From Durusdinium trenchii (taxonomy: Eukaryota; Sar; Dinophyceae; Suessiales; Symbiodiniaceae): a DNA stretch of 64,000 nt. Positions within the stretch are counted from its first letter, which is position 1; each line of letters starts with the position of its first letter. The translations under genes and the position numbers were made by a program. The stretch is from the NCBI GenBank assembly GCA_963970005.1, contig CAXAMN010021995.1:809656-873655 (forward strand), written 5' to 3'. The notes under the pieces are model-generated. The model ran no database searches, was not told the DNA's origin, and was given only the letters and a program-made list of their open reading frames with translations. This document shows, one piece after another, positions 35,750 through 47,900 of this stretch.

Positions 35750-38233
35750 CGGTCGGCAGGTACCCAGTGGTCAGTCATCGATGAAACCGGATATGAATTA
35801 TATGAACCTGGCCCCCAATATGCATCGTCCAGCTACCCGGTCGGTCTACAAGCACAATGAGCTATTCACAATGTAATTGCTATAGGGGACAGCCTCAGGA
35901 AACTAACAGAATAGACCATTGGTTCCACATCTTTTCTCTTCCCCCAAGGCACGCCACCAAGCTAAATGAATAGATTCATAATCACTAGGCCTTTCCCCAC
36001 TTAGAGTATGTTGCACAATGTTGCACATCTCTGTTGAGTACCAATAACGATCAGTGTCGCCGATGGCTTAAAGACGCCTGAACAATACCCCTGCACCTGC
36101 TGTCACAGCCTGATTCACCTTAAGGAGAGCAACAAATTGCCTAGAGTGGCTAGAGTAGTAGCTACAGGTAGCTACAGCAGAGGAACCTGATTTGCTTTCA
36201 GGTGAAAGAATTTTACATGTGCTCTTTGCCAAGAGCTGTAGGCTGCAGCCAAGCCACTTTTTGACCTCCGTCTGAACTGTCCCAGTGCTGCCCTCCTTCT
36301 GTATCTGGGCCAGGCAACTCTAGATCCAGAGGAGAGTGCTCAATGTTCCATCTCCCCAAAAGCTACAAGCTACAAATCCCCCAATGTCTGGCCGTGGGGG
36401 CGCGACATGGCACGTGCAAAAACCCTGTCTGCAGTCTGCCAATGTATGGACCATGTGCACAGCAAAATGCAATCCCTTCTGACTCCTTTGACCCTGTTTT
36501 TGGAGCTTGTAACTCGGGCCGACGCCTTTCGATATGTCATTGCCTTGATGGTGTCACCTTTCCTGGCCGACACGAAAACCGTAGATCCGATACGATGGTC
36601 TCCGACCAGCCGGGGAGAGGTGCTGGGGTCGGTACGCTCGTCTTTGCGTGGCCCACATGGCGGCGAAACGGGAACTGACCGGGAACCGGGAACGGGCGAC
36701 GTCCGACGTCGATGGATACAAGTGATTCAACGCTGTGAAGTCGAACAGTTGCAGCCTTCGACCAAGCCCCGGACATGCTGAGGTTGTAGAGATGCCAAAG
36801 ATCTTCAGACTCCTTGCAAAGAAAGCATCGCTATGGCCGATCCGCCAGGCGGCCCTTTCCAGTACTCTGGTGTACTCTGCACGTTCTGTGGCAGACCTAT
36901 GAATTGTGTTACTGGTGACCAGGACTCACAGCCTGCTTCTCTGTATACACAGATCAGGATGATCTAGACTGTACTGTTTGCAGCAAGAATAATGTGGTCA
37001 ACACACATCCATCCCTCATGTAAGTCAAGGAACAAATCCAATTATAAGCTCCCAGCCAACCATCCCAGCTTCTTCAAAGTGACCTTCACCTTCACTTTTT
37101 TCGGGTCCCAGGTACTATTTGTAACCTTTTCCTTCCAGGCCTAGCTTGGTGGGACCGAACCAGGTCCCAGGGTTCTCCTCAGGGATCAGAGTCGCTTGGC
37201 CCTTGCCATCCTGGCGAACCAGACGGCCCAGCGGGGTGACAGAGGTGAGATAATCAGTATGACCGAGGGGGTTTTCCCTTGAGGCTATGGACATTTTCAG
37301 GTAGGAAACTATGGACGACCTTCTGAAGAAATCTACGGAAACTCATCCAGCCTAACCTAGACCTAAGCCAGCCTTGCCATCGCCTCGATCCAAGTTGTGA
37401 TTTCAGTGCCATGGATACGTGGCACATTAGTCACAAAGGGTAGCGACCATCCAAAGAGGCAGGGTTGGCCTGATCATGTAAAGACATTGTGACATAATAG
37501 GTATTAAGAAACCGCCACATCTGTTTGCTCCGCCTCGTTCAGGCTAACCGCCTTTCAAAAACACTAGTATGTTTGAAGACTTTGTGCGATAACCCTCTCC
37601 AGTTAGTTTGGTCTACCTTTCTTGGGGCCACCTGTTTTGCAACTAAGCCAGAAACCTTTTTCGTTCGGAACACTGGACGGTTGTTGGTCTGATTCCCAAA
37701 ACAGGTCAACCAGCAGAGTGGACCCAGCACTTGCGTTCCATTCGTCCATCCGCCCAGCACTCACGTCAGTGCACCTTTTTGGATATCGAAAGCTAATCGA
37801 AGCACAGCAGATCTGCGTGAGTGCAGCAGATCTGGGAGCATCAGCATTCTTCAATTCAAGCCATCCATTGGAAGTCGGCTGTTCGGCTGAGTTCACTGGT
37901 GAGTGCTTCTTGGTGCATTTCCGACCCAAAAACACTTTTGGGTCTCTCCTTATTAAGGGCTGGTTGTGGGAATGACCCTCTAAGATCAACCAAACTGGAG
38001 ACACCCACCACCACTCGCTTGTCATCGAAGGTTTTCTCAACAAGTTCTCAGGACTCCGGGGTCCTCATGAACACGGTACACTTCAATCACCTAAAGTTGA
38101 CAGTTGATTGGATCGGTACCCCCAAAAGAGATCGACAATTGAATCCCCTTTATTAGAAGATATTAGAATAGTTTTTGAACCGTATCATGTTCTATCTGTC
38201 TTCTAGCAAACAACGCTTGCACACCCACATCTG
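35750..38233. other. Mostly intergenic, no supported gene
   Basis: The stretch lies between the PPR gene and the last exon at 38234. Open frames at 36407-36781 (plus) and 37603-38043 (minus) are of chance length and have open shadows on the other strand. Coding bias is weak. Nothing else was recognised. Confidence 0.4.
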
Positions 38234-41200
38234 TTAGGTCTCTGCAGATTTCGCAAAGACCTCTTCGATGCGTTCCAGCGTCGGCTCTTCTAAGCTCCGA
38301 GCCACCTGGCAAAAACGCGGCCGGCGGTGACCCAACAACAAGCAGCAGCGGGGGGGGGAGGACGACTCATGGATGTGCTTTATTAAGCTCTAGGAGCCGG
38401 AAACAATAAATAGAGCCTCTTCCCCAGGCTTGGGGGATTCAGCTATAAATAAATATTAGGAAAAGAAGCCACACCCGATCTGCAAAAACCAGATGTTCGG
38501 AAGTGTCAAGCCCGAGACCCCAAAAAGCAAGCACTCAAAGACTCGGGACCTCGTCATGTTTCTTTGTGCTGCGACGTGGTGCCTCCATGGCGTTAAGCAT
38601 GTTAAACACGAAGGGCTTTCTAAAACAGTGTCCCTTGCACTGGCCCCCATGGCTTCCAGTGGGGCCTTTGACACACGTACAAGTAGAGACTCACAGAACA
38701 GTCAAAAAAAGTAGCCCTGCAAGGGGTCCAAAAACTGCTCTACATTAAGTATATTACATATAATCATATGAATGGAGAAAAGATGAGCAAAGCAGCACCC
38801 CCCATAGCCAATTACTCTTATTTCAAGATGCGTTTATCTTTTCCAACTGTCAGGGGTTACTACATCACCTACCAGGACCTACCAGGACTGACACAGGCAC
38901 AACGTGGGGAGGGTCACGTGACGGCATCACGGCAGGGTCCACCAAAAGCAGAAAGGGTACACATGCGATCACTGCTCCTTGTGTTGACATTAGCTCAAGA
39001 ACAGGTTCAAAACTGTAGGAACCTGGTCCCCAAATGTCCCAAAAGCTGCTTCAAAGCATCTTCAGCTACTTTTAATTACTTTTAAGATCAAGACAACCCT
39101 CTCTAGGAACCAATCATGGAAGTGGATGGCACGACTGGAAAGACCATGGAAATCTGAAGTGTCAAAATATACCAAACTACTACAATACCATGGAATCCTC
39201 CTTTTAGCATGTTTTCTTTGAGGATTTGCTTAGGGTATTTGAAGGAAAAGGTGGGACATGTAGACCTCAAACGCTCGGACGCCGCCCCGAACGGGGTGAA
39301 CGGCACCTCCGTGGCCACCGTGCTGGGCAAGCTGCGGCGTGCCTCGGGGTGCCGGTGCCGAACGGAAGGAGGTTAGGTGTCCCTGTCGCATCCACTCAAA
39401 AAACCCACTCCTTTGTGACTCTTGGCATCAACTTCTTAGACCTTAGATAGCTCAAAGGTTTGGAAGATAGCTCGATTCCAATGACGTAGCTCGAATGGTC
39501 CGCTGGACTGGTTTGAGCCTTGAATCAGGGGTCGCGAAAGGGGGAGTGCCATTAGAGATCAGCCACCGTCAAACAAAGGAAGCTTTACATTTGGTTTGTC
39601 TAGTTTTCCAGTTGTTTGGAACGTCACCTTCGAAGCCGACCCGTTTGGATCGTTTGGGCGATCGACTTGAGCGACCGGGTCCCCAGTCAAGCTCACTACC
39701 GCCAAACCAGCCTAGATCTAGCGCCCTCAGAACATCAAGGACCGTGGGTGATCGAGGACGAGGACGTCTGGATCGAGCACCACTTGGTTTGGTACCACTT
39801 GGTGGGAACCCTGGAGAAACTGCTGGGATCTCTTCCAATTCAAAGCAGCGAGCATGCAGCATACATAAGCCCTTAGTGGTTCAGATGTCATAGTATGGTT
39901 AGGGTCATGACCCTCCTCTTCCAAGCCTCCCAGCCAGAATCCATGGTGAAGTGCCATCCTGAGGCAAAGAATGACTCATTCAGAAACTCTGCACATCAAT
40001 ACAAAGCTTCTGGCCACTTCCGGCGGCCAATTCCTCCTCCGTGTTGGAGCATTCAGGAACCCAACACAACTGCTGCAGTGGCTCATCGTGGCATCACGGT
40101 GACCGGTCCCACCCCGGGTCCACACGTGTTCTGTCGCATCTGTCGTTCCACCCGACACGTTCACCGCACGCCTGCAATTGCCGGAAGACCATCCCTTCAC
40201 CATTCTTCACGAGCCGCACATGGAAGGCCGGGCTGAAGCCCGCACTGAGCTCCTGGAGACCGGGATGAGCAAGAAGCACGAGCAACAAGCCGACTCCTGG
40301 AGTAGAGTAAAGAACACTACAGTATATATATATATATATACATTGCCCCAATTCTCCAACAACAATGCAGGCAAATATGTCCAATGTCCCAAGCTTTTGA
40401 CACCATGCAGCAACCAAGAACATCTGTCTCTCCCACCATGACGTGCACGATCTCCTCCCGGAGTGGATCTGGCTTCTTTAGGCCACGCAGGCGAGCGTTC
40501 AGCAGGATGAAACAGGTCTTGCTGTCCACCTGAGGTCGAGCTCACCAAATGCTTGTAACGACCACACGAAGACCCAGGTGTTGATCGAAAGGACAACCAA
40601 TCGGTTCGGGCCAAGGTCTTCACCGATCCAAGGTGGTTTCGGTCGATGTTTGACCCACAACCGGCTAGCGGCTAGCAGTGATACCCAGCGACATGGAAGC
40701 GCAAGCCGACGATGAAAACGAACGACAAAAACTCACGTGGAAACTAACATGGAAACTGTTATGTTCGCCGGACCCAGGCTAACTCTGTGAATCTTGAAAA
40801 TAGTAAAAATGCAAAAATAAAGCAAAAAATAAGCAACTACAAAAAGTAAAAGCAAAAAAACAGCAAATCCAATATATAAGCAAAACAAAGCAAAAGAAAA
40901 AGCAGGCAAATCCAAAGAGCAAAAAAAAAGCAAATGAAAAAGCAAACGCAAAAAAAACAAATCCAAAAAGTAAACAAATACAAATGATAAGCAAAAAAAA
41001 ATGTGAAAAAAAAAAACAACTACAAAAAGCAAAAGCAAAACAATTGCGAGTCAGAAGAATAAAGAAAAGCAAAAGCGTTTCCGAAACTGGAGTTTTCTTC
41101 TCCGTGATTATAAAATACAATCATACTTGTTCACACTTTATGATCCAATATATTTTTCATTTTCCACACCAAGCCTCACACCGCACTCCACGCGATTCAC

Positions 41201-41297
41201 CCAGCTCCACCCAGATCGCCTCCTCAGCCGCGCGGGCGATGGCTTCCAGCTGCGGCTTCCGTGGCGCTACCAGAACCACAAAGGCATTGCCAATAAC
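38234..41297 (-). CDS. Multi-exon gene of unknown function, 3' half with clear last exon
   Basis: Exons: 41297-41201 (VIGNAFVVLVAPRKPQLEAI, then ARAAEEAIWVEL), 40529-40437 (VDSKTCFILLNARLRGLKKP, then REEIVHVM), 40252-40201 (ELSAGFSPAFHVRLVKN), about 39345-39265 (LPSTVATEVPFTPFGAASER) and the last exon 38305-38234 (VARSLEEPTLERIEEVFAKS, then AET and TAA). All have AG acceptors followed mostly by G, and GT donors. Exon 40437 joins 40201 in phase 0; other joints need unseen exons. A candidate is about 38675-38620 (KAPLEAMGASARDTVLES). The protein is mixed alpha/beta and soluble in look. No family is recognised. Confidence 0.6.
39600..39880. other. Coding-like block of undecided strand
   Basis: The plus frame reads WVIEDEDVWIEHHLVWYHLV and the minus frame reads PTVLDVLRALDLGWFGGSEL; both are open. 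Nearby exons are on the minus strand, which slightly favours minus. Confidence 0.25.
40319..40342. repeat. TA dinucleotide tract
   Basis: About ten TA units. Similar tracts lie near 1213, 3664, 7820, 18210, 25684, 29366, 44710, 54057, 56258 and 59481. Confidence 0.85.
40796..41075. repeat. A-rich, T-poor low-complexity tract
   Basis: Built from AAAAGCAAA, AAAGTAAA and CAAATCCAAA words, with almost no T on the plus strand over about 280 bases. The F/L/C-rich open frames on the other strand that look like membrane proteins are products of this bias. Confidence 0.85.
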
Positions 41298-41399
41298 CTG
41301 CGACCGCCACCGTGGCATTGCATTGACCAAAGGCGGCACTTCCGATTGACTCTGGAACCCGGAAGTGGAATGAAAACCCCCTCCAAGATAGGAGGGTTC

Positions 41400-42560
41400 T
41401 GATTGACTATAAGCCCGCGTATTGAACCAAAAGGCGTTGTTGGGTCGCCAGGAGTACCTGCCCTTAGGTGTTGGGTCTTCGGATTTCATGGGTCTTCCGA
41501 ACTCGGGGCCACATAGCCATGTTACTTCCAGAGAGTGACCAGGGAACGTATTATATATGTGTTTTCTCTCCCAAAGAGTGGATAATTAGTGCATGTATCA
41601 TGAATTCAAATAAAACATGCGCACAATTACACAAAACAATATCATATCATATCTGTCATTGGGGGGTGATTGGTGAATATGGAGGGTCAAAATGTATCAA
41701 GATCGTCCAAATCTATTAATTCAAAACTGCAACACAAATCTGCAGGATTCGTGAATTTGCTCACGCGAAATTGGAGCAATCCCAAGAAGTGATGGCCGGA
41801 AGGCAAATGCTCTGGGAACTCGGTCATGATCACAACAAATTTGGTCATGAGGTAAAAGAAAAGCAGTTTTTTGACTTATCTACTTGTGTCTCGATAGAAC
41901 TGTTATGATTGAGGCAACAAAATGTCCCACTCCTTCAAGGAACGAATGAAGGAAGCTGCCATATCTCCTGGCCGCGTTTTCCGGGAGGCCCAAGGGATCG
42001 GCTCCATTCGGAGTGATCGGGCACAAGGGTGCGAGGCAGGGCAGCGGCACAACGAATCCTGCCGTGCTGGGGGATTTGCCTTTCATCCAATAGAAATGAG
42101 GGCAAGATCCACATGCATCCACTACCATGTCAGTTTGGGTTCCCAAACCCTGACCCGATGCAATCACGACAAACACAAGTTTATATGGTTCATCGATTAT
42201 GGAGGCCGAAAGATGCGTTTTTGAAGAGGAGGATTTCTGTGTTGAGATCAACAAATGCTTTCAATCGTCTTTGAAGATATTTGAAGCTCAATGTAAAGCT
42301 CAACGCATTCACTCCGATGTCATGGTAAACCATCTACAAACTTACTAACCAGCAAGCGCCCGACAAATTTACTAAGGGTGAAGCAAACACCCCTGAATGG
42401 GACACGATGTCTTTTCTCTGCTGCAACACCACACTCTATCAAGTACCAGTGGGCTGAAGACACTGCTGAATGTCTTCAGCCTCACAAGAACACCACCCCC
42501 CCATGTCACCATGTCATCCCATTTCGATGGTCTCCCGTGCCAACCGTGTCAAACCGACGA
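41400..42560. other. Stretch without a supported gene
   Basis: AT-rich, no splice-consistent exon found. A short open plus segment at about 41750-41850 (KLEQSQEVMAGRQMLWELGH) is protein-like, but no splice sites or neighbours support it. Confidence 0.35.
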
Positions 42561-42574
42561 CTGCCACAGTCCAT

Positions 42575-42745
42575 CAGAGGAGGTGAAAGCACCTTTCTTG
42601 GCTCCGCCTTTGTGCCCGAGTCGGAGCGACTTCGCACGGGACGGGAGCATGACATGGCGAGAACAGGGGTCGTTCCATTGGGGAGGCCCATCGTTCGGTC
42701 CGCGGAACACCGCCTTTTCGGTGGCAAAGGATACAGACTAAGTGT
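42575..42745. other. Coding-like GC-rich block of undecided strand
   Basis: Plus frames read DFARDGSMTWREQGSFHWGG and ERLRTGREHDMARTGVVPLG; minus frames are open too. It probably contains an exon, but neither strand nor frame can be fixed. Confidence 0.3.
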
Positions 42746-43269
42746 GTTCATCGAAACAAGCTGCAGAGCAGAGCCTGGAGACTAATTAGCCACAAACACA
42801 TGAGGAGACAGTGGCACAGCTGCCTGTTCAGCTTTCAACCACACGTTTGCTGCAAGAAGCATGGCTTCTACTCGATGTAGATACCTTTAAAATTCAGCAC
42901 ACGCTGGTTCTATACGGTTGGTGCACAAATCCTCTGCAAACGGCCGATGTCCTGTTGGTTTGATGTTCATTGCTTTCACTTCTTACTTTCATGGATGAAA
43001 GCCACTGGTTGGCCAATCCTTGAAAACTTAGACACACTCAAAACCTACACTCAGAAACTTCATGTTTCAAGAAAAAACGAGCTTTGTAGAGCTCAGAACC
43101 AATCCCAAACTCAGAACTCCACCGCCAGACCGCTGACCAGCCTTTGCCCATCGAGACGATGCGAGCATGCCCTGATCGGCCCAGCGGTGTCGGTTTGACA
43201 TCTCCCCAGGCCACGAAGACTTGGAAGAAGGAACATCAATACACACAGACCAGTCTACCCATTGGTTGG

Positions 43270-44391
43270 GGGATCTTTGCATGAAAATACATCCACGCAT
43301 GCATGTCTCTGTCGGGCGCGGCTACTCCAAAGATGTAGCGCATGATGTTGGAGGCCCTCCAGTGCCCTGGGGTAAATGGGACACAAGCGCCAGACTCGGA
43401 GAATAGCGAGAGGCGCGGCATGTGCAACGTTTGTCATTGGCACCCCACCCCCCACCCCATGTTCTCACATAGCAAGTCAGTTCCATACCTAGCAATTGCA
43501 ATGTGACAATGTGTGTCATTGACCCCATCCCACCTCCCCACCTCTCCCCAGTGGCCCTCAAGGAAACCTCAAAAGTACACCAAGAAACACAAGAAAACAC
43601 ACCAGAAACACCACGGCCGTCTACCGACCACGCACCGTCTACATGAACGGTGACGGCCTGAGGGCCCGCCCTCGGCCCGGGGCCCGAGGGCCTAGAGCCG
43701 ACTTGCCCCAAAGCTGCTTCGCGTAGGCCGCTTGTTTACTGGTGCGAAAGATGATGCTCAAGCGATTCTTCAACGCCTCGCCAAGCGATTCAGATTCATC
43801 ACGAAGCGGCGAATCGAATGCTAGAGGATTGTCGATTGTCAGAGGCAGGTCAATGAGTGAAGTTCCACTTAGAGAAACGCACATCTGCAAGGACACCGTT
43901 CCATGTTTAGAGGTCACAAAGGGGTGATGTTTAGTCCCTAAGTGAGTGGATAATGGGCACCCACTCGGGCACCCCTATCCTCCAGTAGGCACTACTGGTA
44001 TGGTGACTTTGTGCTTTGTGATTTATAAGGCTTTTCAGCCAAATGATCAAGCACCGAGGATTACAGCCATCCTGGGTCTCTGTCAACCTTAGACCTCCTC
44101 CACTAGAACAGTGGCAACCAGTACAATCATTCCCCCGCAATTCAACAGGCGGGTACCAGGTACCAGCATCTACCAGGTGAAGCTCTGTCTTAGTTTGTGC
44201 CCCCCAATCCATCCAACTCCACTACTTCACACCCATGGACCTTCTCCACTCTCCGACTCTGAACCCCATGCCACCCCACAGCCTGACTCTCTCCCCACCT
44301 TATTGAACATGGCCAAGAAGACTCGAGCAAGCTCTCGATCCGCCTCGCTCGAGGAAACCGGCGCCGCCCACGTAACAGGCGCCACGTTCCG
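43270..44391 (-). CDS. Exons of an unrecognised gene, probably 5' part of the gene ending at 38234
   Basis: Exon 44391-44299 (RNVAPVTWAAPVSSSEADRE, then LARVFLAMFNK) has an AG acceptor and a GTGGGG donor and is in phase 0 at both ends. About 43890-43640 is open with LIDLPLTIDNPLAFDSPLRD, then LGEALKNRLSIIFRTSKQAA, after a TTGCAG acceptor near 43890; a plus frame there is open too. About 43375-43265 reads ASNIMRYIFGVAAPDRDMHA, then WMYFHAKIPQPMG. The joints between the three are not established. No family is recognised. Confidence 0.5.
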
Positions 44392-44901
44392 CTCGGCTCA
44401 CCGGTCCACCCAACGTGCCGTTTGGTCGGGACGGATGGATTCCGGTCGTCCCGGACACCTCATGAACTTTTACATGGGCAACCTTCTACACACACATCTG
44501 GGCAACAAATGATGCAATCTTTCGCCAAGTCATACAAATTGAACATGAGGATACCGCAAGTCATTACCCTATTCACAGGCCCAGCTCGCTTTCCCTAAGG
44601 TGACCTCCCTCGTTTACAAAGATATGTTGAGGTTATACAACCAGTATAGCCATGGTATTTATCTTGATGAAGCAAATAACGAAAGTTTTCTGACAGTGTC
44701 CGTCAGTGTGTATATATTATGTATATATATATATGTTGTCCACATCCTACAGCCTAAGATAAGAGAACACCAACGTTCCTGAAGTATTTTATCAGGCTCG
44801 AAAGAGTGGGAAATATCAGCTGCTGAGCATCAGCGTGAGTGGGACATATCCATACTTGGGTCACCCACCCCATCCGCCCCATCCACTGCTTTTTCACCCT
44901 A

Positions 44902-47900
44902 TCATTCTTCTTCAGGTCTCGGCTTCTCCGCCTGCAGAATCTGTTCAGGTGATGGCTCTTCCTTGGGCATAATGAGTGCATCCTGGAGTCGAACGAAGGC
45001 CAGGTCAAACACGGCGAACCGGTTACGGAGCGAACATTCGCCGTCTCGCAGACCGATGAGTCACATGGAAAGAAAGGGCAAGGAGCTTGGTGTTGAGATT
45101 TGAATCATGTGGAAAGAGGAGGCGAACATGGAACGGCTGAGGCAAGCGAACAGGCGAACATGGCAAACCCCTGAAAGAAACACATTGGTAGCAAACATTT
45201 TGGATTAATTAGTACTACCATAACGCAAAAAGTTATTGGCAAGATTTTCTGCCTATGTAGGACAAGGCACTTCTTGCTTATGGCATGTCTTGTTTCTGTG
45301 GCGGCATTTCTTTGGAGGGAGGGTGGTCGCGTTTCTTGCTTGATCCTGTCTGTGGGCTGAACCGGCAAGGTAGCAAGGTAGCAACATTCTGTACGTTTCA
45401 CGGTTCCTGGCAGCTTGAAACAGTTGTCAAGCAAGCCCCTGAGAACTCCTTGAACAAAATGATGCGCCTGTCTCTGGCCTTTCAGGTCCCAATTGGCGGC
45501 CAACAATTTGCGGGATGTCGGCGGAACTTTCCAAACTCTACAGGTTATTATGTTCCATGTTATTTGCAACATGACGCTCCTTGTCAGGGTTGAACCGTTC
45601 TTTTTTCTCGACCATGGAAAACAATCATTGAAAACTGGGGTGCATTTCACTGATTCTTGTTGGCGGCAGTTCTCCTCACATGGCGGTGTTGGTTCAATCA
45701 GGACCTTGACCAGCAGCGCTTCTTTTTGCTGGCGGTGTTTTCTTCTGAAACCGGCAAGCATTTCTGCTGAAATTGAAATCGGCCGAGGCTGTTCCGCCGC
45801 TCCGGCTCTAGGTCTCCTTCCGTTGGTCAAGGCCCACCCCTGGACGTGGATAGTCATCGATATACTTGGACTCAATGCTCCATGCCCAGCCCACAGCGCT
45901 TGAAACCCCGGACGTCCGTCACGTTCTCGAATCCCAGCCGCAGCCCAGCCTTGGCGATACAAGACTGGGACATGGATGTTAATGCACGGGGCGATGCCCA
46001 AACTGTGTCACAGCGGGGTCTTCCAATTTCCGCACCTAGTTCTTCGAACAGAGTGTAATTATCCATTTGGGTACAGCCTCAAACAGCCTCAAACTTTGTT
46101 TGCATCTATACATTGTACTCATCAGTCTGACAGCTAATTTGGGAACTGGCAGGTCGACACCATCCGGCTGAAACAAACTGGAAAAGGGAAACTTAGAATA
46201 TCCCGGATATCCCATTTGATCCAATATATTGCGATCTAGCCCGTAAACACTAAACACGCTGAGAGTACACCCTCTGTTGTTGAACAAATTATGCTTCGCA
46301 GGGAGCAGAAAAAAGAAACATGTTTTGCAAACATATTCCAATTAGGTTTAGCCCCTGCAGTAGTTGCAACACATTGAGGTGTTTCACCAAACATGTTTGG
46401 TAGAAAAACACATCTTTTCGGTAGCAACACGTCAATTGTTTGTTTCCTGAAAAGAACAATTACTATTACTATACAGTACCTCCATGACAAATTACTCAAC
46501 TCGCGTCGTATCCACTTGATCTTCGAAAGCTTCCTTTCCTTTGGTTTTGACTTGCGAGGTGACCCAACCTGTTAGCGGACAGCGCCGCACCCTGCGGGTA
46601 ACCCCACCCACCCCCCTCTGCTCCGCACCGGGAGCTCCACGTCTGCACGGGGAACGCCCGACTTCACCATGACCTCCACGCCTTGGACCCGACGGGTGTC
46701 GCTTTCGCCCATGGGGCCCATGGGGTGATCTGGATATGGATCAACGACAGGGGCCAAACTCACCTGAACACTGGACATTGTCATCCCTGAAAAAAAAAAC
46801 ATAATAAAACTGGTTTCATCTGGTTTCAGGATACGGAGGTTGGTCCCAAACTTTGCACAGACAGACCAACTGAACAGTAGGTGAGGCCTCAACAGCGCAA
46901 AGAAGGGTCGTGCCGTTTTGATCGAAAGGTCGAAGGTCGGTCTCACAGCCAGGCGAGGCGACAAACAACTTGCAGCCTCGACAAGTCGGGAGAGTGGGGA
47001 GACAAGCCGCGAAGAGACTGTGGGAGACAAGCCACTCGGAACCCCCTGCCCAACTCCAACTGATTTGTAGGCTGCAAGAATAGACTTGTATAACCTGCTC
47101 TGCAACAATAAATGTCCTTTTGCACAACATCTTCAAAACATTTCAACACATGTCAACCCGTTCAACTCCTTTCACTTTCCTTGTCCAAAAACCGGGTCCC
47201 GATGTGCTTTACTGCTGCAATGGGTGAACAAAAACAGCTGTTGTTTATGTTTATATGCCGTTTTACTAGGGGGTATCAATATAAACTATTTACTGCGATG
47301 TCAAAGGCCCATTAAAGAAACACACAGCCAACCAACCAACCAACCAGCCAACCAACCAGCCAGCCAGCCAACCAACCAACCCACCGACCAACCAACCAAC
47401 CAAGCAACCAAGCAAGCAACCCAAGCAACCAACCAAGCAACCAACCAAGCAAGCAAGCAAACTCCGTCTTGAATATGTTTCACGTTTACTTCCTATCTCC
47501 GATCCCTTTCTCCCCCATTAACAAAGATCTGTGGTCATTGTTCTCCCATCACCCCGTGAGAATTCAGGCTCTCACTGGCTTTCAGCGAGTCCAAAACCTC
47601 CTTGGTGCTGTACGGCAGCTTCACCGGCTCTGCAGGGGCACCAAAGAGATTGTCCCAAGGCGCTGCGCCTCGCCGCTGTGCGCATAGGTGCGCAGCGCAT
47701 ATGCGCAGCACGAGGGTGGTGTTCCCAGGCAAAGTCCTTTACCCCTGAAACCATCCATGGTTTTATTCGGTTGGCCATCGCTACGAACGGAGCGATCGGA
47801 CGCTACTAGGTGCTCCTGGCATCGCTACTAACCAGGAGCGATCGGACGCTATTAGGTGGAGGCATGGCCCCTTCGACCATCTTCCTGTACCAAGAGGAGC

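Noticed and set aside
40733..41120. Minus open frames rich in F, L, C and I that look like membrane proteins
   Set aside because: They are translations of the A-rich low-complexity tract.
47301..47483. Open frames of P/T/N/Q or W/L/V/G repeats on both strands
   Set aside because: They come from the four-base repeat tract.
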